Assembly (NCBI RefSeq): GCF_024763615.1
Contig: NC_077224.1
Span: forward strand, 88,546,712-88,610,711
DNA: 64,000 nucleotides
Source: Phlebotomus papatasi
Taxonomy: Eukaryota; Arthropoda; Insecta; Diptera; Psychodidae
Direction: 5' to 3'
The notes below the pieces were generated by a model, which was not told where the DNA came from, did no database searches, and saw only the letters and a list, made by a program, of their open reading frames with translations. The first letter of the stretch is position 1; each line of letters starts with the position of its first letter. The position numbers and the translations under genes are program-made. Of this stretch, positions 12,201 to 22,600 are shown piece by piece.

Positions 12201-13652
12201 AACCTTTTTACGTTGCCTTTTTTTCTATGGGCCCCTCAAATGACAATCCTTTCCAAAGTTATTTTTGTGCGCCAGAAGGTAGGCAAGTGTCACTGACGGA
12301 AAGCTCAGTGCGATAAAATACCGCAATACAATTTAAAAGTATTGAGATTGCCAGAGCTAAATTGAAGGGCACTGCTCTAATGTTTTTTTTATTATTTTAT
12401 TTTTATTTTTATTTGGAAGAACTTTATGACAATTTAGTGAAATTCACCGTCAAAATTGAAAAGGGTATTTTCTTTGAAGAAAACTTTGGCATTTTTTTTT
12501 GGAAGTGAATTAAAAGTGGAATATTGCTCTCAAGTGGTTGTGTGGGTTAAGGAAGAAAAAAAGAAGATCAGGTGAAGAAGAAAAATTCCATGGGGCTAAA
12601 TTTATCCAAACGGTATTACCCTCAATTATTCATAGAATTTTTTATCATTTTTCTTTCTTCCTTTGAGATTTTCACTTGATAAGATTTTGTTGTTTTTTTT
12701 TGTGCATTTTTGCATTTTTTTTCTCCTGTCAGCTTGGCACTTGAGATTGCAAAAGTACTATCCAGATGCTGATGTGATGAATGAGCAGAACAATGGGGAA
12801 TTGGTGGAACAGCCACCGCAGTACAAAGAACGTCAGACAATTCTGCCCCATCCGATTCCGTTGGATGTGGAAATGAGAAAGTACACGACCCCGGTCAAGC
12901 GTACGCACGATGGGAAGCCCAAGAAGAGTGAGAAGAAGGATCTCGAGAGGCGCAAGAGTGAGAGTGATGGGGGAGGGGGAGGGGCAGGAGGAGGATCTGC
13001 CAGCAAGAAGAAGACGGAAGAGGCAAAGATTGACATGAGAAAGTTGGTGATTGAGGGTGAAAGTGGGGAGAAGCATAAGCACAAGGGAAGTAGCACGAGT
13101 CATAAGCATCATCACAAGGATAAACATAGGAGTAGTGAGCATAGGCATCATGGCTCGTCGGAAAAATCGTCCAGTTCGAAGCACAAGTCCAGCCATTCGA
13201 AGTCGTCTGACAGGTCCAGTCGACCGGATGGAGGAGGAATGGGAAGTGGTTCGGGTAGCAGGAGGACGTCCAATGAGTCCAGAGAGAGCAAGAGTTCAGT
13301 GACTTCGGGAGGAGGAGGAGCAGGAGATGTGGAAATGTCAGTTGCAACTGAATCGCAAACAATTCCACAGCCACCGGTTCAGCCACAACCTCCGCTTCCA
13401 AATGAACTTAGGGATCAACCACCACCACCTCCTTTGCCTCCACTTCCTCCTCCGCCGCCGCCGCCGCAGGAAGATCCACCTCCAGTTGCTCCCGAAGAGC
13501 CACTCCCTGTTCCCGTTCCAGTCTCTCCCAAACCACCAACAACTCCGGCAAAAGCAAAGAAACCCCTCACACCTGCCACTCCAGATCTCCTGACGTCCAT
13601 CATGGCCAGCATGGACTCGACTCCCGGAGGCAGGAGTGGCACTAGCTTCTGA
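271..13652 (+). CDS. RSBN1: RSBN1/KDM9-like JmjC-type protein (round spermatid basic protein 1 family), six coding exons
   Basis: Exons by splice consensus and phase: 271-574, 4919-4995, 5125-6447, 9048-9184, 9286-9716, 12733-13652, about 1063 aa. The start at 271 sits in a good insect context (CAAACAATGG). The N-terminal half is low complexity: acidic runs, Lys/Glu stretches, poly-Ser and His-rich tracts. The conserved core starts near YGKYFRRETHPNGG (about residue 415) and continues through AAAYLPDLLEHM, GPLHQISLVGKVHEEVG, ILWIRPGEQLIP, RNLQYLPR and LYDNDIYFLPRN, all hallmarks of vertebrate RSBN1/RSBN1L. A candidate Fe(II) triad is H644-A-D646 with H746, a spacing that fits JmjC folds. The C-terminus is Lys/Ser/His-rich, then poly-Pro. 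RSBN1 and its worm relative DPY-21 are known as H4K20me2 demethylases; nuclear action here is inferred. Exon 3 has a tandem GCAGCAG acceptor (5124 or 5127) that would add or drop one Gln. Confidence 0.92.
799..3010. mobile_element. Array of about eight palindromic MITEs (GGCTCCGGCACACC family)
   Basis: Copies lie at about 799-1054, 1094-1284, 1406-1612 (diverged), 1613-1850 (5' truncated), 1856-2117, 2238-2479, 2612-2795 (truncated) and 2843-3010. Each intact copy is near 250 bp. It begins GGCTCCGGCACACCTTTTAG, continues into ATCAGGAAAATTTCATGAAG, and ends with the reverse complement of the same sequence, so it folds into a long hairpin. The outer bases are usually AATGG and CCATT. None carries a coding region, so they are non-autonomous. 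The same family recurs at 15.17-16.17 kb and 41.01-41.26 kb. Confidence 0.85.
3140..3370 (+). repeat. Dispersed repeat, diverged copy also at 18.69-18.93 kb
   Basis: This segment and 18690-18930 share an ordered series of motifs, including CCGGTG near the start, a well conserved TTTTCCTCTGGAGGAAAATC and a following GTGGGATTA-like stretch. A weaker, inverted relative is visible near 58370-58540. It looks like an old dispersed element; the class is not recognised. Confidence 0.55.
3376..4646. mobile_element. TA-flanked non-autonomous DNA element with about 28 bp TIRs
   Basis: The left end GGGGAGACCGGGGAGGTTTG (from 3376) is mirrored by the right end CAAACCTCCCCGGTCTCCCC (to 4646). A TA dinucleotide flanks each end (3374-3375, 4647-4648), as expected for Tc1/mariner-type insertions. 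Internal copies of the same GGGAC-rich motif lie near 3740 and 4388-4445. Length is 1271 bp. No transposase frame is visible. Confidence 0.75.
6448..9047 (+). other. Intron 3 of the RSBN1-like gene
   Basis: This is a 2.6 kb intron from the GTGAGT donor to the TTTCTCAG acceptor. It holds a truncated CACTGAGA-family MITE (6674-6787), a relative of the MITE nested at 33.0 kb (about 7215-7340), and a tract at 7570-8880 with diverged internal repeats. One repeat there is ATTTGAATTCTTCGAACAT, seen near 8262 and 8829; another is an inverted CCAATAGTGTCTTGG-type pair near 8413 and 8893. No exon was seen. Confidence 0.75.
6674..6787 (-). mobile_element. Truncated MITE of the CACTGAGA family
   Basis: The sequence starts CACTGAGAAAAAAAG, passes through GGTGCGATTAA and ATGTTAATTTTACACCTTTT, then stops. 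It matches the end of the full copies at 33528-33778 and 36702-36954 in opposite orientation. About half the element is missing. Confidence 0.75.
11174..11622. mobile_element. Nested palindromic MITE, PIF/Harbinger-like (TTA target duplication)
   Basis: The ends are GGGCAGAATCACATTGACAG and its near-perfect complement, directly flanked by TTA on both sides (11171-11173, 11623-11625). The two arms are each about 215 bp and meet near 11400, so nearly the whole 449 bp element can pair with itself. A 3 bp TTA duplication fits PIF/Harbinger-type MITEs; the class assignment is inference. Confidence 0.75.
11806..12090 (+). repeat. Minisatellite, about 55 bp unit, about five copies
   Basis: The tandem units have the shape CGCACAGCTCAATAATAAAA followed by CGGTTAAGATTGCTCTTAAA. 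The last two units (ending near 12085) are virtually identical, so the array has expanded recently. The same unit occurs in the UGT intron at 26755-27065. Confidence 0.8.
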
Positions 13653-13729
13653 TGCAATCAACTGTCCTAAAGATAATAGAAATGTTGAAAAGAGAGTACA
13701 CACACAAAAAAATAATTGATAATGTTGCT

Positions 13730-13774
13730 AATAAAAAAAAAAGAAATACCTTACAAAGAGAAATTGAGAATAAA
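13730..13774 (+). terminator. Poly(A) signals of the RSBN1-like gene
   Basis: Two AATAAA hexamers (13730-13735, 13769-13774) lie 78 and 117 nt after the TGA stop at 13650-13652, followed by T-rich sequence. Confidence 0.6.
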
Positions 13775-13964
13775 AAAACTTGTAAGAAAATCTTAATTTA
13801 ATACAATTATCAGTATAAGATTTTGAGTTATTGATAAAAATGAATTTCAGTAGAAATACAATACTTTAATAATTTTATTTCAGAAACGTGTCTTTATTTT
13901 TTGACTCTTGAAAAAACATCCAAAGGGAAAATTATTCATCAGCTCTCCGGGGAATACACAGTTG

Positions 13965-15090
13965 GTAAAAAAATCGATTTTGATCAATTTTGACCAGTAA
14001 AAAGTCAATATTGATCAGCGAATTTTTTTCCTCAGTAAAAAGGTCAATTTTGATCAGTAAAAAATCAATTTTGATCAATTAAAGAATTCATTTTCATCAC
14101 CAAACATAAGCTACTTTTGTCGGCAAAAAAAAAACGATTTTAATCGAGATTAAATTTAAATTTTGATCCGTAACTGAAATCAATTTAAGTCAGTGAAAAA
14201 TCAATTTTGATCGCAGGAAAGAAAATTAAATTTAATCAGTAAAAAATAAAATTTGATTAGAACAGAAATTGAATTATACTCATTAAAAAAATCAATTTTG
14301 GCCAGTAAAAAGTCAATATTGATCAGCGAATTTTTTCCCTCAGTAAAAAGATCAATTTTGATCAGTAAAAAATCAATTTTGATCAATGAAAGAATTAATT
14401 TTCATCAGCAAAGACAAGGTATTTTTGTCGGCAAAAAAAACGATTTTAATCGAGATTAAATTAAACGAGGTTAAGTTTAAATATTGATCCGCAACTGAAA
14501 TCAATTTAAGTCAGTGAAAAATCAATTTTTATCGTAGGAAAGAAAATCAATTTTAATCAGTAAAAAATAAAATTTGATCAAAACAGAAATTAAATTATAC
14601 TCAGTAATAATCAATTTTGGTCAGTAAAGTCAATATTGATTAGCGAAATCTTTTTCCTCAGTGAAAAGATCAATTTTGATCAGTAAAAAATCAATTTTGA
14701 TCAATGAAAGAATTAATTTTCATCAGGAAAGACAAGGTATGTTTGTCCGTAAAACAATCGATTTTGATCACTAAAAGAATTAATTTTGATCCGTAGAAAA
14801 AATCATTTTTTATCTGGATTAAATTTAAATTTTGATCCGTAACTCAAATAAATTTAAGTCAGTAAAAAATCGACTTTGATCAGTAAAAAGTTCAATTTTG
14901 ATCAGAAAAGAATTCAAATTATGTGCAGCAAAAAAGAGTAATTTTAGGAAACGAAAAATTTAATTTTAATCAGTTGAAAATCAATTTTGAACGGTAAAAA
15001 ATATTAACTTTGACCAATAAACTATTTATGTCGGAAAAAACTTAATTTTCATCAGTAAAAAAAAATCAATAAAAATAATTAATAAAAATA
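13965..15090 (+). repeat. Tandem array of TCAGTAAAAAATCAATTTTGA-type motif with about 310 bp higher-order units
   Basis: The basic unit is about 21 bp: GATCAGTAAAAAATCAATTT with variants (GGCCAGTAAAAAGTCAATAT, CATCAGTAAAA). A larger block containing AGTCAATATTGATCAGCGAA recurs at 13991, 14299 and 14619, giving a higher-order period near 310 bp repeated about three times. The last part decays. A related motif fills an intron of lipase C at 52838-53390. Confidence 0.8.
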
Positions 15091-15169
15091 TTTTTTTACG
15101 CACGGGAAAATTCATACGATAGAAATTTCTATCTAATTAATTAATTAAATTAAATTAAATTTGGTCAGC

Positions 15170-16168
15170 GGATTTAGTTTGCAACACGTTTCAGAGAGAA
15201 AGCGATATGAATTTTGATTTCATGAAATTTTTCTAAGGCAAAAGGTGTGCCAGAAGCATTAGGTGTCTCAGATGGTGCTAGTTAAAACGATTTTGACTGC
15301 TTTGGAATTTACCAGCAATTTATTTATTTAAATCTCCGCCACATTTTAGATCGAGAAAATTTCATGACATCAAAATTAATATCATTTCCTTCTCAAATGT
15401 TTTTATATAAATGTATATCTCATTCTTTCGTACTCAAAATTTGATTAAACTAAATTTAATTTTGTGTGATGTTCAAAAGAGGATGAGTTCGAAAGAGTGG
15501 GAAAGACATATGAATATCGTTTGAGAAAGAAAGAGATGTGAATTTCGATTACATGAAATTTTCTTGAAACAAATTAGATTTTTTTGTGATTCAAATTGAT
15601 TTTTTACTGACCAAACTGTCTATTTTAATATCTAATGTACTTGTTTATGCCTCCGGCATACCTTTTGGGTTGATAAAATTTCATGAAATCAAAATTCGCG
15701 TTACTTTCTTTCTCTTTCTTTTCTATCCCAATTTTTCGTACAGAAAATTGGATTTAACTAAATTTAGCGTGGTCTTCAAAAGAAGAAGAAGAGTCCAAAA
15801 GAATAGGATACACAGATGCAAAATTTTTAGACGGGAAGAGGATGTGAATTTTGACTTTATGAAATTTTACCGATGTAAAAGGCGTGCTAAACTCATCAAA
15901 TTTGAAATTTTATGGTTCCGGCACATTCTTTAGGTCAGGGAAAATTTCATGTAGTCAAAATTCATACCCCTTTCATAAAAGAGCATATTATCTATCCCAC
16001 TTTTTTGCACTCTTCTTTTTCTTTTGAACATCACAACTAAATCAAATTAGTTCAATCTAATTTTAAGACCAAAAGATTAGGATAGACATGCAAATCTTTT
16101 GAGAATGAACAGGACGCGAATTTTGATTTCATGAAATTATACCGTGCTTAAATGGTGTGCCAGAAGCA
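15170..16168. mobile_element. Cluster of four GGCTCCGGCACACC-family MITEs
   Basis: Copies or pieces lie at about 15170-15259 (right half only), 15337-15575, 15649-15896 and 15911-16168. They carry the family hallmarks AAAATTTCATGA and GGTGTGCCAGAAGCATT, but are more diverged than those in RSBN1 intron 1. Confidence 0.75.
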
Positions 16169-16473
16169 TTATAGACTAAACCTATTTTTGTACTAACCAA
16201 ATTTGAATTCTCACTGATTTATATTTAAATATTTTCTTACTTAATGCATAACCCATTCGGCCTCAATTAAAAATATTTTTGGTTAATCTAAGCCCAGATA
16301 ATCTTAAGATAATTGAGTTTCTTTCCCATCAAATTTGGAATATGCAAATTCGATTGTCAGTTGAATTTTGGGTGCAAAGGATCGTGTCGAACAGATATTT
16401 AGTTAGATGGTCGAAATTCAAATTGTTCAGAATGGGCAAAAAGCGCGGGATTGGAATGGAATTCAATGCTAGG

Positions 16474-16661
16474 AGCGCTACCTCGCGGATTTAGCGCGAT
16501 ACAGAGCCGACATTCCAAAATCCAAGTTGGAAGCAGTGTTTTTGTTCGCCGATAAAACCTTCTTCTCGGGCAGATATTTCGCAAGAGTGAAAGTGAGAAA
16601 GAGTGCCAGTTTGTTCCCAAGAAGTTCCTTGGAGTGTTGTTGATCATTAGAAGCTGCAGAA
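16474..16661 (+). promoter_or_regulatory. SCPx promoter / 5' UTR with a CTCF-like motif
   Basis: The segment is visibly GC-richer than its surroundings and leads into the SCPx ATG at 16662. At 16474-16488 it holds AGCGCTACCTCGCGG, which resembles the reverse core of insect CTCF sites. No TATA box was seen. The transcription start cannot be fixed from sequence alone. Confidence 0.35.
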
Positions 16662-19600
16662 ATGGGTGCCACAAAGGTGTACGTGATCGGATGCGGAATG
16701 ACAAAGGTCAGTAGATTTCTTTCCTGGTGCTAAGTGATGATTCCTTTGCAGAATTTGTGATTCTTGCGTGACCCAGACATTCTATTCTTTCAAGATTTCT
16801 AAAAAAAATTAAAAATATTTTTTTGATGAATGAAATATTCTGGGACACGCACAGAGTAAACTTTAGTCGATGGATGATGTTGCAACAATATGCACTTCAA
16901 TTGAGATTCATGTTTTCCATGAAATTTCGCAAGTTTTCTTCAGTTGTGAACTTTGGTCTGTTCATGGGAGTGCAATTACTCTTTTTGCAATATTATCTTA
17001 ATTTACACAATAAAATAATTATGGGAATAGTGAGTTTTTTAAAGACATGAAAATAAAAACGTTTTATTTTTTAATTCGGATGAAGTATATGGATAAGGTG
17101 AAAAATTCCTAAAATGAGAGTTGTTTTTTTTTTAATTTTAAGAAATGTAAATAAATTTCAGCAAAACAAACACAAGCTCCTCAACTGCTTTCGTATATTC
17201 ATAAATACATTTTATAATTCCTCAGAAGTTATTGATCGCTACTCTGATAAGAAATAATAATGTCGCAATATTTTGACTTGTATTTTTTGAGATTGCTGAT
17301 AATGTTTTGATATTCTTATGCAGAGAACGGTTTTAGAGTTATGCGACCTTCAGACTTTTTTTGTTTATGATCGTCTTTCTGCTCAAACCTCTTAAAATTA
17401 AAAGAAAAAAAGATCAGCAGAGACACGTTCCAATAAAAGCATAAAAATGCGTCGTTAAGTTTTTATTGTACGCTAATTTGCTTAAAGTTTTTCTTGTTGC
17501 TTTTTTTGTAAATGCGAAGAAAAATAAAACAATTTGAGGTAGCATGTAGGGGGAGGCTTTGATCGTTCGCACATACGCTACCTTCAGACACTTCATATTT
17601 CTCCCATATTCCTTTATGAATCTCACATATGGCTATATATTGTAATAGCTAACCTTAAATCCCATCTTTCCTGAAAAAATTGAGAGTCTAATCCTTTTTT
17701 CCTAGTTTCAGGAAACAAAAAATAAAAACAGGTCCAAAACTGTAATTTTGCTGTGCAATATTTCATACGATTGTGCAGAATTAATATCACTTTTCTGAAA
17801 AACTACTATCACAAAGGGTAGAAGGGTTATTAGGAATCAGATTTATGTAAAAATCTTTTAGGCTGAACAGGCACTTTTTGTGGGTGGAACAAAATTCACA
17901 AACTTGACTCAGATTCATCGATCGCACATAGAAGACTGCTTCTTTCAGATATTTTCCAGGAAACTTCATTTTAGATACGATCCCTCATATTCACATCTAT
18001 TGTAATCTACCGATTTGATCCACCACTAAAAAGGAAAACTTAAAAATCGTAAAGTTGATAAACAAGAAGTAATTTGACTCAAATAGGCTGCAGTTGAGTA
18101 ATTATTAAGCAATTTTGCATTTCTTTGATATAAAAATATTTTTCAAGCTTGCACAAACTGAATGTGCAATGAAAGAATCACATCTGCAATAAGCTCATAC
18201 AGTTTACAACTGTTTTTTTTGACAATCTTTGACATAACCTCACTTTTGTGTTGTTTTTAATGTCAAAGAAAAAAATTGTCTGTGAGAGACTGTTTTGTGA
18301 AAATTTTGCCCTGTTCACCCTCTGAAGCTCAATCTCTGTGCTAAATCCTGATTCCTGTAGCTGTAGGGATATAGAAATCTTCAATAATGCGCATTCAAAC
18401 GTTTTTGTGCATATCCGGCTCCGTGGAGGAATGGTGGAATCTTGTGTGGTCTTCTCGCTTGCAGAGTTTTAGTCAATTTTTAGCTTTAAAAACTTATTGA
18501 TTCGTGTAAATTTGGTGATATTTGGACTTTTTAAGAAAGTATTCATCAGATTTAACCGTTTCGGGAGTGAAATTCTCGTAGAACCAATCAAAAAAATGGT
18601 TTTTAATGTCAATAAAACATCTCTCAGAAAAGTTCCAAAAAAGTGATATTAAAATGTTTTATTCTATATAAAAATGGTTTAATCAAGTAGATTAGAGTTC
18701 CCTTTAAACAATGATGTGCAACTTTTAGTGTCCGGTGCAAAATTTACGGTGAAAATGGGGTGTTCAATGATGGCGTGAATCGTGTGCGATAATAGAAACT
18801 TGATTCATCTATCGGATAAATCGCCATTAAATTTTCATTTTCCTCTGGAGGAAAATCTAAGGATTTCCTGGAATTTTGTTTGGTGGGATTATAAACCTTA
18901 TAAGTAAGACATTTTTTTGGCATAGTTGGAGAATCCATACAGTTTGCATGGTAGTCAGAAAAAATCACTGAACTTGAACATCATTTTTGTATGCGAAAGT
19001 TCAAAGCCTCCCCCTATCATAGATAAAAATAGCTTTTCTGGTTTGTGTCTCAACTAAAATAAATTTTAAAAGAAAATTTAAAGAGTGCTCTTTTGGAATT
19101 TTCCTAATCTTATGGCTCCTTTATACTTTATCTGAACACTTTCAAGTTTTTCTCAATTGTAGATCGTTCGTGGACATGACGCTCTTGTTCTTTAGACATT
19201 GTACAACCTAGAATTTGTGTATTAAAAAAAAAGAAGAGGTGGACGATATTAGAAGCGTTGAATAGAAAAACTAATCAACTTGAGGAACTTACCTCTTTAT
19301 CTACAGAATCAGTCACTAATCACAGTGGACAGAATCTAATTTATTATTTGGAAACATAAGTTCTTTTACATTTTTTGGGAAGCTCTTTCCACTCTGAAAT
19401 TCCAATAAATATTCAGATATTTAGAAAGAAGATAATATTAATTAAAATATTCGAAGATACCGCAATTTCCAGATTTTGGCTTTCGGGATTTTGGCCCATT
19501 CGGGATTTTGGCTTTCGGGATTTTGCCCGGGACCCGTTCCCTTATAGGGGCATGTAGCATGGTTCGCACACAGTAAACTTCCAAACGATGCGAATTATCT

Positions 19601-22600
19601 CTTTGTTTGTAAAGAGATAGTTCGTCATTTCTAAAGTTCTCTACACACTGGGTACAATTTTTATCAAAAATTGCTTCTTTTTTTAAAGGAAACTGCCTGT
19701 AATACTGTAGGTAGAAACGTCATAATTCTGTAAATTTTCAAGATCGAAAAAGACCATGTGATACGGCAAAATAAAACCTAAAAACCTAAAAAAAATTGCA
19801 TACATCCAAGTGATTTTTTTATCGAAAAAACATCGTAAAAGATGCAAGTTATTTTTGGAGCTAAAAATCGTAATTGATAAGAAATTAGAGCAGTTAAGCC
19901 ATATGGCTAAGTCTTAGGTCTGAATTAGTTATAGAGACGAGAGTATAGGTGCATTTTCAAGATACTGATATAAAATTAAAAAAAAATGTTGGGACCCAGA
20001 AGATAAACATTTGGAGTCCTTGTAAAAAGGCCTTTATCCTTCTGATAAATCGCTGTTTTAACAAGAAATTATGGAAGAACTGCTAAAGTGATCTTGATGA
20101 GATTTGGTATAGGGTCAGTGTATTACTTAAACTTTTTATTTATTCATATCACCCCCTCCCTCCACCCTCCTTTCTGGTAGCCCTAATACAAAATGAGAGC
20201 ATTTCATCTCATAACTCCTTTCTGATAAAAAATAGAAACCAGAATGGATTTGGAGGAAGGGGGTGGTATGAATAAATAAAAAGTTTAAATCATACACTAA
20301 CCCTATACCGAATTTCATTAAGATCACTTTAGCAGTTTTTTCGTAATTGGTTGTCAAAACAGCGATTTATCGAAAGGATAAAGGTCTTTTTACAAAGACT
20401 CCAAGCACTCATCGTTCTGGGTTCCGGCATTTTTTTTTTAGTCTTATATCAGTATCTTGAAAATGCACCTACTCTCGTTTGTGGCAATTCCAGGACCAGC
20501 GCCCAAAGTTTTGATCATTCTCCTTTTTGTGGCTGTCGCCAGTTCTAGAGGTCAAACGGTTAGAGATACCGACTTGGGATCTTCGGGGAACCCCATAAGT
20601 CGGCCCAAGGGTCGTTAACATACGCTTCATATCGCCCCCTTCCATTTTAGAGATTATCCAGGCGGAAATTCGACCATGTACGAAAATACTATTGAAATAT
20701 TCCTAATAACGGTCTTTCAAGGTCAAAAGTTAAAAAGGCTCTAGAAGCACATGTATCAAGTGGATGGGTCATGTTTCGGCTCGTAGGAAAGGTCTTGGAA
20801 TTTCAAATGAAACTGAACCGATTGCAATCTTTTCTGAAGCGGTACATTACCGGTTTTATTCCAAATTCAAATTTTATTCCAAATTCAAGTATATTGATCC
20901 TAAGGTGTATCTTGTGCACTGTTATAAGTGATTCAGTGTTATAAATCGGTTCGAAACGGTTCTAAACCGGTAATTTTCGCCCGAAAATCAATTCTATTAC
21001 TTTTAAAACAATTTTTGGGGATGTTTTGAGTGATTTATGAATCAGTTTAAAGCGGTTGACAACCCATCGGTTTGAGGGGTTTGAGGTATAGCATCTAAGT
21101 TACAAGTTCGAGCACTTTGCAAATCCTGGGACGCTTTGCCACCCTTTTTTTGCAAATGCAATCACTCACAAGATCAAAGGCAATTTAATCAGGGGCCTAT
21201 CGACATTTCATTTTTCCATACGTTTTTGCATAGAGGCACTGAAGACTGTTGGCAAGTTTTTTCCTAAAAAGAATTGACTTATCAGTGTGATATATTTTGA
21301 AATCGTGCATTAAAAGCTATCTAAAAATACGTATGTCATAATGCTCGCCTAAATAATACAAGAACTACGAGCAAATTTGTTTAAGTCGCGGTGCAATAGC
21401 TGCAAAATTTTTACAAGGAAAAGTGAAAAATAGCTTCACTTTTTATTACCGTTGATGAGGCCCTGATTTAATACTTTTCTATTTGATGAATTTCCTCCTC
21501 TAATGATGTACGTTTCATAATTTTTTTTCAAGCTCAGTAACTCGAGAAATCCCTCTTTAGAGATGTTTATCATGAGCGCGAAAGCTTTTTCCAGAAGTGA
21601 ACTCATTAATTAGGTTTTTATCCACTTGAATTTATTTTCATTTCTTTAAAAATCTAAAGTTTTTTTTAGCATGAAAGAAAAACTATTAGGGTAAGTGTGC
21701 CAAATTTCGGCATAGTTGTGTGCAAGCGCCAAAGTCTCAAGTTTGAAATGTAATATCTTTAATAGAAATTGATTTTTTTCATTCCTTCTACTTTAGGAGT
21801 GTTGCTTAGAACTTTGTAGACAGTTTATCGTCTTTATTTACTTTAAAATCGTTCTTAATACATTTTAAAATGTATAAAAATGTAGACATAGCTCTTGTGC
21901 CCTATTTCGGCCACCTTCATTCTCATAGTTCCTTGCCCTTCAGGAATTCTTCCAATGTCTTTTTCACGTCATCTTGTTTGTCAAAGCTACAATTTTGTTA
22001 TTCTTTTGCATTGTATAATCTCTAGAGTATGTAAAAACTAAAAAATCATGGAAATTCGAGGAACAAAAAAGGTGGTCGGAATTACAAGCTGGCCGGCATT
22101 TGGCACACTTACTCTAATAGGCCATAAAATTAAAATTTTAGGCTGATCATAAAAAAGTAACAGATTTCGCGACAATTTTTTTTGCAATAAATTCTGCTTG
22201 AGTAGACATTAGGTCAGTCTTTACAAATTGTAGTGTTTGTGTGAATTGCAAAATTTATTTTTTTTTGTCAATGTTGCAATTTTCATGAATATTGAAAGAC
22301 TTTTCCGAACATTTGACCAAATGAGTGGGAATTTTATTGTAGCGTGAATAGCAATAGTCATGCTAAAAAAAAAAGTGTGTACAGGGAGTGAAAGATAGGG
22401 AATTTTATCACCTCGCGACTGAAGTGCCTTGTTATAAAAGCACTTTTTCCATCGACTAAAGTTCACGTCATGAGATTAAATTATCTCAGAACACAAACAA
22501 ATAATCTCTGTAGATAGATTATTATTGTACTTGTGCGTTTTTTTACTGACTTTGATATCTTGGGGTTTGTTAGTTCGAGAAGCCGGGAAAACGGCAGAAC

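Larger units (their letters stand above)
10978..12234. mobile_element. Foldback element with about 145 bp inverted arms
   Basis: The left arm (10978 to about 11133) starts GGGCCCATAG and includes GGCAACGTAAAAA and CTCATCTTCTCACAACTCAA. The right arm (about 12092-12234) is its reverse complement and ends CTATGGGCCC. Between the arms lie a palindromic MITE with its own TTA duplication (11174-11622) and a tandem minisatellite (11806-12090). No transposase frame is visible. A clear target duplication for the outer element was not found. Confidence 0.75.
9717..12732 (+). other. Intron 5 of the RSBN1-like gene
   Basis: This is a 3.0 kb intron, donor GTGAGT at 9717 and acceptor CTGTCAG ending at 12732. 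Its phase-1 ends join ATT-G to CT-TGG in the conserved AWHLRL segment. It contains a foldback element (10978-12234) with a second palindromic MITE and a 55 bp minisatellite inside it. The rest is AT-rich with no exon seen. Confidence 0.8.
13653..16661. other. Interval between the RSBN1-like gene and SCPx
   Basis: It starts with the RSBN1 3' UTR, whose poly(A) signals are annotated separately. A tandem array (13965-15090) and a cluster of MITE copies (15170-16168) follow. The last 200 bp are the SCPx promoter/5' UTR. No protein gene was seen. Confidence 0.75.
16707..22573 (+). other. Intron 1 of SCPx (5.9 kb)
   Basis: The donor is GTCAGT and the acceptor TTTGTTAG. The intron contains the 18.69-18.93 kb dispersed repeat, a 545 bp foldback (19936-20479), a repeat related to the UGT intron (20520-20960) and a TA-flanked element (21689-22114). 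Short open frames such as those near 16.8 kb and 20.4 kb show no recognisable protein. Confidence 0.75.

Noticed and set aside
12729..13703. Several open frames on the - strand opposite the last RSBN1 exon
   Set aside because: Antisense of low-complexity Ser/His and poly-Pro coding sequence. None resembles a known protein.
16823..17050. 75-codon + strand frame in SCPx intron 1
   Set aside because: It lies inside a well supported intron, with Phe/Met/Leu-rich AT-driven composition and no homology seen.
18415..18470. GC-richer segment GGCTCCGTGGAGGAATGGTG considered as a tRNA
   Set aside because: It lacks a recognisable B box and does not fold into a cloverleaf by eye.
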